64,000 bases of DNA from DATMGU01 sp035555315. GTDB taxonomy: Bacteria; Pseudomonadota; Alphaproteobacteria; ATCC43930; CGMCC-115725. The stretch covers positions 124,001 through 188,000 of the forward strand of contig DATMGU010000046.1 in the NCBI GenBank assembly GCA_035555315.1, read 5' to 3'. Positions within the stretch are counted from its first letter, which is position 1. Each line of letters begins with the position of its first letter. Below are positions 53,783 to 62,545 of the stretch, in pieces. A program made the translations under genes and the position numbers. Below the pieces are notes generated by a model, which saw nothing but the letters and a program-made list of their open reading frames with translations, ran no database searches and had not been told where the DNA came from.

Positions 53783-55417
53783 TCAGCTGGTGGCGGCGAA
53801 ACCCATGCCGGACCGCTTGCCCAGATCGCGCAGGATTTCCCGGGCGGAATTATAACCGGGAATGCCCGAGACGCCGCCGCCCGGATGGGTCGAGGCGCCG
53901 CAGAGGTAAAGCCCGTCGATCGGCGTCCGGTAATCCGCGTAACGCGATATCGGCCGTTTGAAGAACAGCTGGTCGGCGGATAGCTCGCCGTGAAAGATAT
54001 GCCCTTGCGGCAGGTTGACGATGCGCTGGATATCTTCCGGCACCAGCAGCTGCGAGGCGATGATGTCGCTGCTGAAGCCCGGCGCATACTGTTCGATGGC
54101 ATTCAGCACGTTCCGCTCGAAACGCGGCTTCTCCACGGCCCAATCGCCGTCGCGCAGCGTGTAAGGCGCGTGGCCGCCGAACAGGTTCACGACATGCTTG
54201 CCGGGCGGCGCCAAGGTCGGGTCGACGATGGTCGGCACGACCGGCGTGACGAAGGGGGCCGATGAATACCAACCCGCCTTGGCCTCGTCGAAGGCGCGTT
54301 CGAGATAGTCGATGTCAGGTGCTATGTGCACATAGGTCGGATAGGACCAGGAGCCCAGTGCCTGGTCGGCGAGCGCGCGCTGCAGACAGCGGTATTGCGG
54401 CGGCCGTTCGCAGGCGATGTTCATCTTGAACGCGGTGGAGAAGGTCCGGTAGCCTGAGATCTCCCGCACCACTTCATCCGGCAGGTGCTCGGCCCCGACC
54501 ATGTCGAGATAGAGGATCTTCGCATTGGCGTTGGAGATGACGACTGGCGCGTCGTATTCGTCGCCCCTCTCGGTGACCACGCCGGTCGCCCGACCGTTGG
54601 TCACCTTGACCCGGGCGATCGGGTTGCCGGTCTTGATCTCGACGCCCGCCGCCCGGCCGTAGCTGGCCAGCGCCTGGGTGATGGCGCCCATGCCGCCCTT
54701 GATGAACCCCCAACCGCCGGCACCGGCATTCTCGCCCATCACATGATGCATGATGACATAGGCCGAGCCGGGGGTTTTCGGGCCGGCGAAGGTGCCGATC
54801 GAGGCGTAATAGGCCAGCACCGCCTTGATCCGATCGTCTTCGAACCATTCCGACAGGTAATCATAGGCGCTCATGGTCAGCATGTCGGCGACGCGGAAGA
54901 AGCGGTCGCCATAGCGCCGGTTGCGCCATAGGAAGCCGGCAGCCTGCTTGGCCGTGCGCCAGTCCCGCCCGGTCGGGTCGAACGGCGTCTCCCACAGCAG
55001 GCGGCGGAACACGTTCGCGGTCTCGGTCAGGTGCCGGTCGAATTCCGGATAGATGTCAGCATCCTTGCGGCTGAAGCGCGCGAAGCTTGCCTGGGTGCGG
55101 GCGACGTTGTCGGAAAACACGATGTAGTTGTCGTCGTCGATCGGCGACAGCATGTCCGAGCAGGGCATCACCTCCAACCCATGTCGCTTCAGCTTCAGAT
55201 CGGCGATGATGCGCGGATGCAGCAGGCTCATGAGGTAGGAGAAGATCGAGGCGCGGAAGCCCGGATGGATCTCCTCGGTCACCGCGGCCCCGCCGACCAC
55301 GTCCCGCCGCTCCAGCACTAGCGGCTTCAGCCCCTGGCGCGCGAGATAGGCGGCGCAGATCAGGCCATTATGGCCGGCGCCGATGATGATCGCGTCATAG
55401 CGGGAGGGCATGGGCAA
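53783..55417 (-). CDS. Phytoene desaturase-like NAD(P)/FAD-dependent oxidoreductase
   Basis: The 544-residue protein begins with DAIIIGAGHNGLICAAYLARQG (split FAD Rossmann motif) and LERRDVVGGAAVTEE. It ends with the LYLCGASTHPGGGVSGIPGYN block typical of the PYROXD2/CrtI-like oxidoreductases. A conserved GGWGFIKGGMGAITQALA segment occurs mid-protein. No other carotenoid gene is present, so carotenoid synthesis is not supported. It is 27 bases downstream of a Rieske oxygenase, and the two may act in one oxidative pathway. Confidence 0.9.
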   Translation of the reverse strand: MPMPSRYDAIIIGAGHNGLICAAYLARQGLKPLVLERRDVVGGAAVTEEIHPGFRASIFSYLMSLLHPRIIADLKLKRHGLEVMPCSDMLSPIDDDNYIVFSDNVARTQASFARFSRKDADIYPEFDRHLTETANVFRRLLWETPFDPTGRDWRTAKQAAGFLWRNRRYGDRFFRVADMLTMSAYDYLSEWFEDDRIKAVLAYYASIGTFAGPKTPGSAYVIMHHVMGENAGAGGWGFIKGGMGAITQALASYGRAAGVEIKTGNPIARVKVTNGRATGVVTERGDEYDAPVVISNANAKILYLDMVGAEHLPDEVVREISGYRTFSTAFKMNIACERPPQYRCLQRALADQALGSWSYPTYVHIAPDIDYLERAFDEAKAGWYSSAPFVTPVVPTIVDPTLAPPGKHVVNLFGGHAPYTLRDGDWAVEKPRFERNVLNAIEQYAPGFSSDIIASQLLVPEDIQRIVNLPQGHIFHGELSADQLFFKRPISRYADYRTPIDGLYLCGASTHPGGGVSGIPGYNSAREILRDLGKRSGMGFAATS

Positions 55418-55444
55418 GGTCCAACAGGAGGCAGGCGAGGTCGG

Positions 55445-56506
55445 TCAGGCGGTGGCAGCGCGTAGCGGCTGGACCACCGATCCCCGACCCGGATCGCCGC
55501 CGTCCAGGGCCGCCACGACCATGTGCTGGAAGCCCAGAACGGCATGTTCGTGTCGCGGCGACAGGATACCCCGCTCGTAGATGCCGGTTGTGAGGTTGCG
55601 CTGCACGCCGGCGATGATGGCCAGATCCTCGGTCACGATCTGCGCCGACCATTCCACTGAGCGCCGGTTTTCCGCCGCCCGTTCCGGCGAGACGTCCTGA
55701 AAGAAGTACCAGTTGATATGGCGCAACCGGCCTGGCCCGATCGGTTCGATCGTGGCGATCGAACTACCCCAGTCGTAGAGGTTCAGCATCAGGTAAGGGA
55801 AGCGGTAGAAGTAGAGGCCGCGGGTCAGCCCGCCCTCGCGCCGGGGCGCGTGCAGGTGGAAGAACCCGTCCTCCGTATGCACGTCGATGCGGTAGCGCGC
55901 CATGTCGAGCGACTGGCACAGCCCGGGATGCATGGTGCGGCAATGGTAGCATTCCAGGTAATTCTCGCCGTAGACCTTCCAGTCAACCGCCGCCTCCTGG
56001 CTCTTGGTCATGAAGTGATGCTGGGTATCGAGCGGATAATCGGCCGCCATCCGGTCGATCGGGCCGAGCCAGGTCTTGAGGTCGGGGCCGGTGCGGGCGA
56101 TGCGCACGAAGACCAGGCCGCGCCATTCCTCGACATCGACGGGAAAGAGGCTCCAGCCCTCCGGATCGGGGGCGCCTTCGCCGAAATCGGGTGTGCGCAG
56201 CAGCGTGCCGGCACGATCGTAGCTCCAGCTGTGATAGGGGCAGATGATCGCCCGCGCGCAGTGCCCGGACTCGCCGTCCAGCAGGCGCGCGGCGCGGTGG
56301 CGGCAGACATTGTGAAAGCCGTGCAACGCCCCATCGTCGCCCCGCATAACGAAGATCGGATACCCGGCGATCTCGCCGACGACATAATCACCAGGTGCCG
56401 CCAGCCGCTCCGCCCAGCTGAACAGCGACCAGTTCGCCGTGAAGATCTCCGCGCGTTCCCGGGCGTATTGCGCCGGGTCGCGGTACAGGGCGGCCGGCAG
56501 CGTCAT
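55445..56506 (-). CDS. Rieske-type aromatic ring-hydroxylating oxygenase, alpha subunit
   Basis: The 353-residue protein has the Rieske cluster ligands Cys-x-His in NVCRHRAARL and Cys-x2-His in IICPYHSWSYD, then the mononuclear iron site in ENYLECYHCRTMHPGL. It would hydroxylate or demethylate a small aromatic or quaternary amine. The start shown (ATG 56506) lacks a ribosome binding site. A better one (GGAGG) precedes an ATG at 56540 in another frame. One base removed from the CCC run near 56526-56528 would fuse that start in frame (MTTAPDTTTPQ then the body). See findings. Confidence 0.87.
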   Translation of the reverse strand: MTLPAALYRDPAQYARERAEIFTANWSLFSWAERLAAPGDYVVGEIAGYPIFVMRGDDGALHGFHNVCRHRAARLLDGESGHCARAIICPYHSWSYDRAGTLLRTPDFGEGAPDPEGWSLFPVDVEEWRGLVFVRIARTGPDLKTWLGPIDRMAADYPLDTQHHFMTKSQEAAVDWKVYGENYLECYHCRTMHPGLCQSLDMARYRIDVHTEDGFFHLHAPRREGGLTRGLYFYRFPYLMLNLYDWGSSIATIEPIGPGRLRHINWYFFQDVSPERAAENRRSVEWSAQIVTEDLAIIAGVQRNLTTGIYERGILSPRHEHAVLGFQHMVVAALDGGDPGRGSVVQPLRAATA

Positions 56507-56779
56507 CTGCGGCGTGGTGGTGTCCGGGTGCGGTGGTCATGGCGAACCTCCGAATATCGAGGGCCTAGTCGGACGTAAGCCATCGTCTCCGGCCGGTGCT
56601 GCAAGCGCAAGGCCGGAGTATGCCAGACTAAAGTTTGGCCGCCGATTGCACGCTTTCGTCGCCACCGGCGTTACTGTCATGATTGGCTATTGTGTCGAAT
56701 AAGCGCTCATCGGCATGACCAGGGCGATTGTAAGAAAGCTCGATAAAGAATAACGCCTGCAACAAGGGGGCATTTCGTC

Positions 56780-58108
56780 TTGGATCCTAGAAAGATACCC
56801 ATCGCGCCGATCCTCCCGACAGCCGCTTTGCCCCACTCGGTGATCAAGCAGCCCGAGCGTCCGAAGCTGCTGCAGATCATGGGGCCCGGCTTGATCACCG
56901 GCGCCTCGGATGATGACCCCAGCGGGATCGCCACATATTCCCAGGCGGGCGCGCAGTTCGGCTATGGCATTGGCTGGACGTTGCTGTTCACCTATCCTCT
57001 GATGTGCGCCATCCAATTGATCAGCGCGGAGATTGGTCGAGTGACCGGCGTGGGATTGGCGGGCAATTTGCGCCGCCACTTCCCGGCCTGGCTGCTGTAC
57101 GGCGCGATCGCGTTGTTGCTGATCGCCAATACGATCAATATCGGCGCCGATCTTGGGGCGATGGCAGCGGCGCTGAAGCTGCTCGTGGATGGCCCGCAGA
57201 TCTTATATCTGGCGGGTTTCGCCGTCCTTACTGTGGTGCTTGAAGTCTTCGTCCGCTATTCACGCTACGTATCGGTGCTGAAATGGCTGACGCTGTCGTT
57301 GTTCGCTTACGTCGCCACGGTGTTCGTCGTCGGCGTGCCATGGGGCGAGGTCGCCCTGGCCCTGGTGGTGCCCCACATCTCGCTCGGCGGCGACTACCTG
57401 ACGGTGGTTGTGGCGATTTTCGGCACAACGATCAGCCCCTACCTCTTCTTCTGGCAGGCGGAGGAGGAAGTCGAGGAAGAGAAGGAACAACTGGGCGCGC
57501 GTCCCTTGAAGGAGGCGCCGGATCAGGCACCTTATGAAATGGAGCGGATGCGGCTCGATACGTTGGTTGGGATGGGACTGTCCAATCTGGTGGCGTTGTT
57601 CATCGTGATCACCACGGCGGCGACCCTGCATGCCAGCGGCCATACCGACATCCAGACCTCCGCGCAGGCCGCCGAGGCGCTTCGGCCGATCGCCGGCCGC
57701 TTCACCTTCACCGTGTTCGCGCTGGGGATCATCGGCACCGGTCTGCTGGCGCTGCCGGTCCTGGCGGGGTCCGCCGCCTATGCGCTGGGCGAGGCCTTGA
57801 AATGGCCGGTCGGGCTGGGCAAGACGCTGCCGCATGCGAAGGCGTTCTACGGCACCATCGCGGGTGCGACCGTCATCGGCGCGCTGCTCAACTTCACATC
57901 GCTCGATCCGGTGAAGGCGCTATTCTGGAGCGCCGTCATCAACGGTGTCGTCGCGGTTCCGGTGATGGTCGCGATGATGCTGCTGGCCTCGCGATCCAAG
58001 GTGATGGGCCAGTTCTCCCTCAAACTGCCGCTGAAGATCCTCGGCTGGCTCGCGACCGCGGCGATGGCGCTGGCCGCGATCGGTATGTTCGCGACATGGG
58101 GCAGCTGA
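56780..58108 (+). CDS. Divergent NRAMP-family divalent metal transporter
   Basis: The 442-residue protein has 11 or so helices. The first carries GPGLITGASDDDPSGIATYSQAG (split), where NRAMP proteins have DPGN. The sixth carries FGTTISPYLFFWQAEEEVEEE, where the metal-binding Ala/Met-Pro-His stretch would be, so the substrate Met is absent. This resembles the NRAMP-related branch thought to accept Mg or other hard cations. An acidic loop with a run of Glu follows helix 6. The TTG start is supported only by a G-rich tract upstream; the first ATG would truncate the N-terminus to residue 34. Confidence 0.82.
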   Translation: MDPRKIPIAPILPTAALPHSVIKQPERPKLLQIMGPGLITGASDDDPSGIATYSQAGAQFGYGIGWTLLFTYPLMCAIQLISAEIGRVTGVGLAGNLRRHFPAWLLYGAIALLLIANTINIGADLGAMAAALKLLVDGPQILYLAGFAVLTVVLEVFVRYSRYVSVLKWLTLSLFAYVATVFVVGVPWGEVALALVVPHISLGGDYLTVVVAIFGTTISPYLFFWQAEEEVEEEKEQLGARPLKEAPDQAPYEMERMRLDTLVGMGLSNLVALFIVITTAATLHASGHTDIQTSAQAAEALRPIAGRFTFTVFALGIIGTGLLALPVLAGSAAYALGEALKWPVGLGKTLPHAKAFYGTIAGATVIGALLNFTSLDPVKALFWSAVINGVVAVPVMVAMMLLASRSKVMGQFSLKLPLKILGWLATAAMALAAIGMFATWGS

Positions 58109-58231
58109 GGCGACCGTCGGGGCTGGTCGGCATAACGCGGATGTTCGACATTCCTCCGCCGATCCTTGGCAGGCCGGCCCTCCGTATGCGAGGGTGTCGC
58201 ACAAGCGAACGATCAACAGAGGGTAGGTGGA

Positions 58232-59392
58232 ATGAGCGGTCTTGTGCTGCGCAATGGTCGGGTGCTGGATCCTGGCCGCAATTTCGATCAGCGCGCGGAT
58301 ATCCTGTTCCAGGACGGCCGGGTCGCGGCGATCGGGCCGGGGCTGTCGGTCCCAGCCGGCACCGTCGCGCAGGATGTCGGCGGCCGCACGATCGTCCCCG
58401 GCCTGATCGATCTGCATGCCCATGTCTATTGGGGAGGCACCTCGCTGGGCATCGATGCGGTTCCGATCGCGCGGCGCAGCGGCACCACCACCTTCATCGA
58501 CGCCGGAAGTGCCGGTCCCGGCATATTCCATGGCTTCCGCCGCTTCATCATCGAGCCGTCGCCGGTTCGTATCCTGGCTTATCTCAACCTGTCCTTTCCC
58601 GGCATCTACGCTTTCAGCAAATCCGTGATGATCGGCGAATGCGCCGATATCGAGCTGCTCGATCTCCGGGAATGCCGGCGTGTCGCGGATGAGAATCGCG
58701 ATCTCATCGTCGGCATCAAGGTGCGGGTCGGCCGCCATGCCGGCGGCAATTCGGGCATCATGCCGCTGGACATGGCGCTCGAGGTCGCCGATGCGGTGGA
58801 CATGCCGGTGATGTGCCATCTGGACTACGCGCCGCCCAGCCGGCTCGAAGTGGTTTCGCGGTTGCGCCGCGGCGACGTGTTGACCCACTGCTTTCGGCCG
58901 TTTCCGAACGCACCGGTGCATTACGATGGCCGGATTTGGGAGGATATCCAGGCGGCCCGCGAGCGAGGCGTGATCTTCGATATCGGTCATGGTGGCGGCT
59001 CGTTCGGGTTTCGCACGGCGGAGGCGATGCTGGAGGCCGGGTTCGAGCCCGATGTGATTTCCAGCGACGTCCATGCGATCAGCATGGAGGGGCCGGCCTA
59101 TGATTTGTTGTTCACTCTGTCGAAATTCCTGTCGCTGGGCATGAGCCTGGAGGCGGTGATCCGCTGCGCCACCGCAGCACCGGCCCATGCCGTCGGCCGG
59201 CCGGAGCTTGGCCGGTTGGAGCCGGGCGGGATCGGCGATGCGACGGTGCTGGAGGTGGAGAATGGGCGTTGGACCTATTCGGACGTGCTGGGCGAGAACC
59301 GGATCGGCACCAAGCGGCTGTCGCTCGGTGGCATGGTGGTGGCCGGCCAATGGTTCGAAACCACGCCCGAGGTGCCGGCCGTCCCGGCTTGA
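58232..59392 (+). CDS. Dihydroorotase-like metal-dependent amidohydrolase (deacetylase family)
   Basis: The 386-residue enzyme has the binuclear metal site of the superfamily: His-x-His in IDLHAHVYWGG, a carbamylated-Lys candidate in VGIKVRVGR, His in PVMCHLDYA and VLTHCFRPF, and Asp in ISSDVHAIS. It resembles the EF_0837/Atu3266 group, some of which cleave N- or O-acetyl groups from hydroxy acids. AGGTGG precedes the ATG at 58232. No pathway partner is nearby, so its substrate is open. Confidence 0.88.
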   Translation: MSGLVLRNGRVLDPGRNFDQRADILFQDGRVAAIGPGLSVPAGTVAQDVGGRTIVPGLIDLHAHVYWGGTSLGIDAVPIARRSGTTTFIDAGSAGPGIFHGFRRFIIEPSPVRILAYLNLSFPGIYAFSKSVMIGECADIELLDLRECRRVADENRDLIVGIKVRVGRHAGGNSGIMPLDMALEVADAVDMPVMCHLDYAPPSRLEVVSRLRRGDVLTHCFRPFPNAPVHYDGRIWEDIQAARERGVIFDIGHGGGSFGFRTAEAMLEAGFEPDVISSDVHAISMEGPAYDLLFTLSKFLSLGMSLEAVIRCATAAPAHAVGRPELGRLEPGGIGDATVLEVENGRWTYSDVLGENRIGTKRLSLGGMVVAGQWFETTPEVPAVPA

Positions 59393-59452
59393 CACTCAGA
59401 GGCTTGACGCTCCCGCTCTGATGCTCGCCTAGGCTTTTCCCTGGTTCGCAGC

Positions 59453-59476
59453 CCGATGTGACGTGCGTCACATCGG
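59453..59476. promoter_or_regulatory. CRP/FNR-type palindrome with 11-bp arms (site 3)
   Basis: A perfect inverted repeat of 11-bp arms around TG: CCGATGTGACG then CGTCACATCGG. It contains TGTGA-N6-TCACA at 59457-59472, the strongest of the three sites. It is centred about 124 bases before the DUF1127 start and 72 bases after the amidohydrolase stop. Confidence 0.7.
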
Positions 59477-59588
59477 CGCGGGCGGCGCGCCTGCGAGGAT
59501 CGGTCTCGCGGCGATGACAGGAGCCATCGCCCGACCGAACAGCCAGATCCTTCGCCTCCACTACTCCCGACGATCCGGAGTTCAGAGC

Positions 59589-59816
59589 ATGGCGAGCATC
59601 CATATTCTCTATCCGACAGGTTCGCCTCGATCGGCAGCGCCGTCATTGTATAGGCAGATCCGTGACTTGCCCGGCATGCTGGCGCGCCTCGTCGAGGGTC
59701 GACGTCGGCGTGCGATCGCGCAGCGCGATTTGCTGGCGCTCGATCGACAAACGATGCTGGACATCGGCATCGACCGCACGGTCGTCATGTGTGACGTCTG
59801 GAAGGCGCGCGACTGA
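59589..59816 (+). CDS. DUF1127 family small protein
   Basis: The 75-residue protein ends with the DUF1127 pattern RAIAQRDLLALDRQTMLDIGIDRTVV; the conserved part (LDRQTMLDIGIDR) is at about 52-64. Short Arg-rich DUF1127 proteins in alphaproteobacteria influence RNA turnover and carbon or phosphate responses in some species. GGAG lies 8 bases before the ATG. The strong CRP-type palindrome upstream suggests regulation by a CRP/FNR-family protein. Confidence 0.85.
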   Translation: MASIHILYPTGSPRSAAPSLYRQIRDLPGMLARLVEGRRRRAIAQRDLLALDRQTMLDIGIDRTVVMCDVWKARD

Positions 59817-59845
59817 TCCTGCCCTGGTTTTGGAGCGTGATTTTT

Positions 59846-59865
59846 TCATCCGCGTGAACGGATGA
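59846..59865. repeat. Inverted repeat downstream of DUF1127
   Basis: TCATCCG and CGGATGA form a 7-bp stem around a 6-base loop, with TTTTTT immediately before the stem. The T-run is on the wrong side for a plus-strand terminator. It may be a terminator-like remnant or a protein-binding site. Confidence 0.4.
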
Positions 59866-59950
59866 CGATGCCCCCATCAAACGTTATATACCCGCCGTGC
59901 CATCGCGAGGGCCTACCGTCCAAGCAATCGGCCGTGTGGTGACCCAGGCG

Positions 59951-61804
59951 ATGGATGAAACGGCTTCGACACGCGGCGTACGGCGGCACCGGCTAGGCGA
60001 CGAGTTCCGTCGCCGCCTTCGGCTGCGGCTGCATCTGGCCAAGCGGTCATTGACCCGTGACGGTTTCCGCAACAGCGAGACGGCCCTGGTCGGCTTGTCC
60101 GCCGTGATCGGTATCGCGGTCGGCCTTGGCGTGGTGGTGCTTCGACTGGCGGTCTCGGAACTGCACCACCTGATCTTCGGTATACCGCTCGACGGGCATC
60201 TCAGCGACGGCTTCCAATACGATTGGCAGGCGATCATCGCGGCGACGGTGCTGGGTGGCCTGCTGACGGGCGGCATCGCCTGGCTGATCCGGCGCTGGCG
60301 ACCACGCGATCCGGTCGACGCGATCGAGGCGAATGCCCTGCATGGCGGCCGCATGTCGCTCACCGATAGTCTCAACATCGTGCTGTTGACGGTGTGTTCG
60401 GTCGGCGGTGGCGCATCGGTCGGTCTGGAGGCCGCCTATACCCAGCTGGGCGCCGGGTATGCCTCGCGTATCGGCAGAATGCTTAAGGTCCGCCGTAAGG
60501 ATTTGCGGACGCTCGTTGGTTGCGGTGCCGCGGCGGCGATCGCCGCCGCGTACAACGCGCCGATGGCCGGCGCGTTCTATGCGTTCGAGTTGGTGCTGAG
60601 CAGCTATACGACGTCGGTCCTGGCGCCGGTCGCGGTCGCGGCGTTGAGCGGGGCATTCGCCGCGCGGGCAACCTTTGGCGCCGATCCGGTCTTCGTCATA
60701 TCGGCGCCAATTCAGATCCATGACCATGATTATGGGCTGTTCACCCTGCTCGGCGTTGTCGCGGCGGGGCTCAGCATCCTCACCATGATGGGCGTCACGG
60801 CGGTCGAAGGCTGGTTCCGCGCCCGCGCGCTGCCGACCTGGATCAGACCGGCCGTCGGCGGCCTGCTGGTCGGGGTGATCGCCCTGGCTTATCCCGAGGT
60901 CATGGGCAGCGGCCATGGCGGCATCCTGTCGAGCCTCAACGCCAGTTACGATCTCCCGCTGCTGCTCGGCCTGATCGCGGCGAAGATGGCGGCATCGGCC
61001 GTGTCGATCGGCTCCGGTTTCCGCGGTGGGTTGTTCAGTTCGTCGCTGTTCCTCGGCAGCGTGCTGGGCAGCACCGCGGCGCTGGTCATCAACATCTTCG
61101 CCTCCGCCACCGTCGTCGATCCGGTTGCCTTCGCGCTGGTCGGCATGGGGGCGGTCGCCGCGGGCATCATCGGTGCGCCGGTTACCATGATCCTGCTGGT
61201 GCTGGAGACGACGGGCGATTTCGCCGCCAGCGTCGGAGTTATGGTCGGCGTCATCACCAGCTCGCTGATGGTACGGCATGCCTTCGGCTATTCCTTCGCC
61301 ACCTGGCGATTTCACCTACGCGGCATGCGCATCCAGGATTCTCACGATGTCGGCTGGATCGACGATTTCACCGTGGCCCGCGTCATGCAGCGCAAGCCAC
61401 CCGCCGTCCGCGATACCCTGCCGCTGGCCGAGTTTCGCGCCACGTTTCCCCTGGGAGGGGCCAAATATGTGGTGGCGGTCGATGCCGAAGGGGGTTGCGT
61501 GGGCGTCGTCGACCTTGCCGAGGCGCATACGGCGGACCGGGATGGCGAAGCGCTGCTGGTCGCCGATGTGCTGATGCCGACACCGCAGGTGCTGCGCGCG
61601 GGCGACAGCGTGCGGTCCTCGCTTGAGTTGTTCATCCAGACCGAGACCGAGGTGCTGCCCGTGGTCGACACCGTCGATCGCCATCGCGTGGTCGGGCTGC
61701 TCAGCGAAGCCTACGCCTTGAGACGGTATAATCAGGAACTCGAACGTCGCCGTTCGGAAGAACTCGGCGAGAGCAATCTGTTCAGCCCCAGCAGCATTCC
61801 CTGA
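59951..61804 (+). CDS. ClC family protein with C-terminal CBS domain, altered gating motifs
   Basis: About 617 residues from the ATG at 59951 (GTG at 59897 would give 635). The membrane part (about 45-430) matches ClC, but its motifs differ. GSGIP is replaced (HGGRMS), the gating segment is VGLEAAYTQ so the Glu is kept without the Gly-Pro, and the GGxFxP site reads RGGLFSSSLFLGS. The second Glu of the antiporter pair is Leu (AFELVLSS). A tail with paired CBS-like units follows (MQRKPPAVRDTLPLAEF and VLMPTPQVLRAGDSV). It could be a channel or an anion transporter of other specificity. Confidence 0.85.
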   Translation: MDETASTRGVRRHRLGDEFRRRLRLRLHLAKRSLTRDGFRNSETALVGLSAVIGIAVGLGVVVLRLAVSELHHLIFGIPLDGHLSDGFQYDWQAIIAATVLGGLLTGGIAWLIRRWRPRDPVDAIEANALHGGRMSLTDSLNIVLLTVCSVGGGASVGLEAAYTQLGAGYASRIGRMLKVRRKDLRTLVGCGAAAAIAAAYNAPMAGAFYAFELVLSSYTTSVLAPVAVAALSGAFAARATFGADPVFVISAPIQIHDHDYGLFTLLGVVAAGLSILTMMGVTAVEGWFRARALPTWIRPAVGGLLVGVIALAYPEVMGSGHGGILSSLNASYDLPLLLGLIAAKMAASAVSIGSGFRGGLFSSSLFLGSVLGSTAALVINIFASATVVDPVAFALVGMGAVAAGIIGAPVTMILLVLETTGDFAASVGVMVGVITSSLMVRHAFGYSFATWRFHLRGMRIQDSHDVGWIDDFTVARVMQRKPPAVRDTLPLAEFRATFPLGGAKYVVAVDAEGGCVGVVDLAEAHTADRDGEALLVADVLMPTPQVLRAGDSVRSSLELFIQTETEVLPVVDTVDRHRVVGLLSEAYALRRYNQELERRRSEELGESNLFSPSSIP

Positions 61805-61819
61805 GGCTGCAACACCCGG

Positions 61820-62248
61820 TCAGACCGCGTTCCACAGCACCCGCAGGCCGATCTCGGCGGCGACGGCGCCCAGTCCCAGCAGCGAGAAGATCACCAGCAA
61901 CCACAGCCAATGGATGCGTCGCCCGGCACTGGGTGGTTGCACCGCCCTGGGCGGCGTTTGGATGACAGCCGGCTGTGGCGGGCTGTCCGGCCCGCCGGCG
62001 GTTTCGCGATGAGGCATCGGCCGACTGCCGACCCGCATATCCTCTTCACCGCGCGTGCGGCGAAACACCGTGAGGCCTTGGATCAGGTTGGTTCTGACAT
62101 CGAGCGCCTGTTGGACGACCCGGACCGATTGCGGTTTCCACGAGGACTCCATGATGCGCAGGGCCTCGCTTTCCGCCAGATATTGGTCGTCGAAAAGCAA
62201 GCCAACCTTCCACTGCCCGCCGGTCAGCATATGGACTTCATAGGACAT
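61820..62248 (-). CDS. Uncharacterised protein with C-terminal membrane anchor
   Basis: A 142-residue protein whose N-terminal 75 residues (SYEVHMLTGGQWKVGLLFDD, EALRIMESSWKPQSVRVVQ) look globular. A Pro-rich linker and one hydrophobic helix (WLWLLVIFSLLGLGAVAAEIGL) follow. It is tail-anchored with the globular part probably in the cytoplasm. I recognise no family. The ATG at 62248 is used rather than the upstream GTG. Confidence 0.65.
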   Translation of the reverse strand: MSYEVHMLTGGQWKVGLLFDDQYLAESEALRIMESSWKPQSVRVVQQALDVRTNLIQGLTVFRRTRGEEDMRVGSRPMPHRETAGGPDSPPQPAVIQTPPRAVQPPSAGRRIHWLWLLVIFSLLGLGAVAAEIGLRVLWNAV

Positions 62249-62545
62249 GACGATCCATGCGGCGGTCACGGCTGGGGCCCCCCGGACATCTGGGCGGTAT
62301 CGCGTGCGATCGGATGGTTAGGTAAGCCCCTGAGAGTTCGCCAATAGTTCACCACTCTCAAAACTAAGCGGTGTTCCGCTGGAATGGCCATATTAGCTAC
62401 CCAAAATGTATCTACCGAATACAGTTGGCTACTCTACTTAAATTTTTCTTAAATATGTTGCGGAAAACTCGGGAAACGATAGTGATTTCCGTTGTTTATC
62501 AAATTTTTGGCGTATCCGAAAAAGGGTGGTCGGATCGCTGATGGA
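62249..62545. promoter_or_regulatory. 297-bp A+T-rich intergenic region
   Basis: This gap lies upstream of the tail-anchored protein gene and downstream of the histidine kinase gene, both on the minus strand. It is clearly richer in A+T than its surroundings (62380-62520 especially), as expected for promoter DNA. CGGAAA/TTTCCG near 62460-62495 is a 6-bp inverted repeat with a 19-base spacer. I see no gene in it. Confidence 0.45.

Noticed and set aside
53783..55417. Carotenoid biosynthesis locus based on the phytoene-desaturase-like gene
   Set aside because: No crtB, crtE or cyclase genes are nearby and the sequence fits the PYROXD2-like branch.
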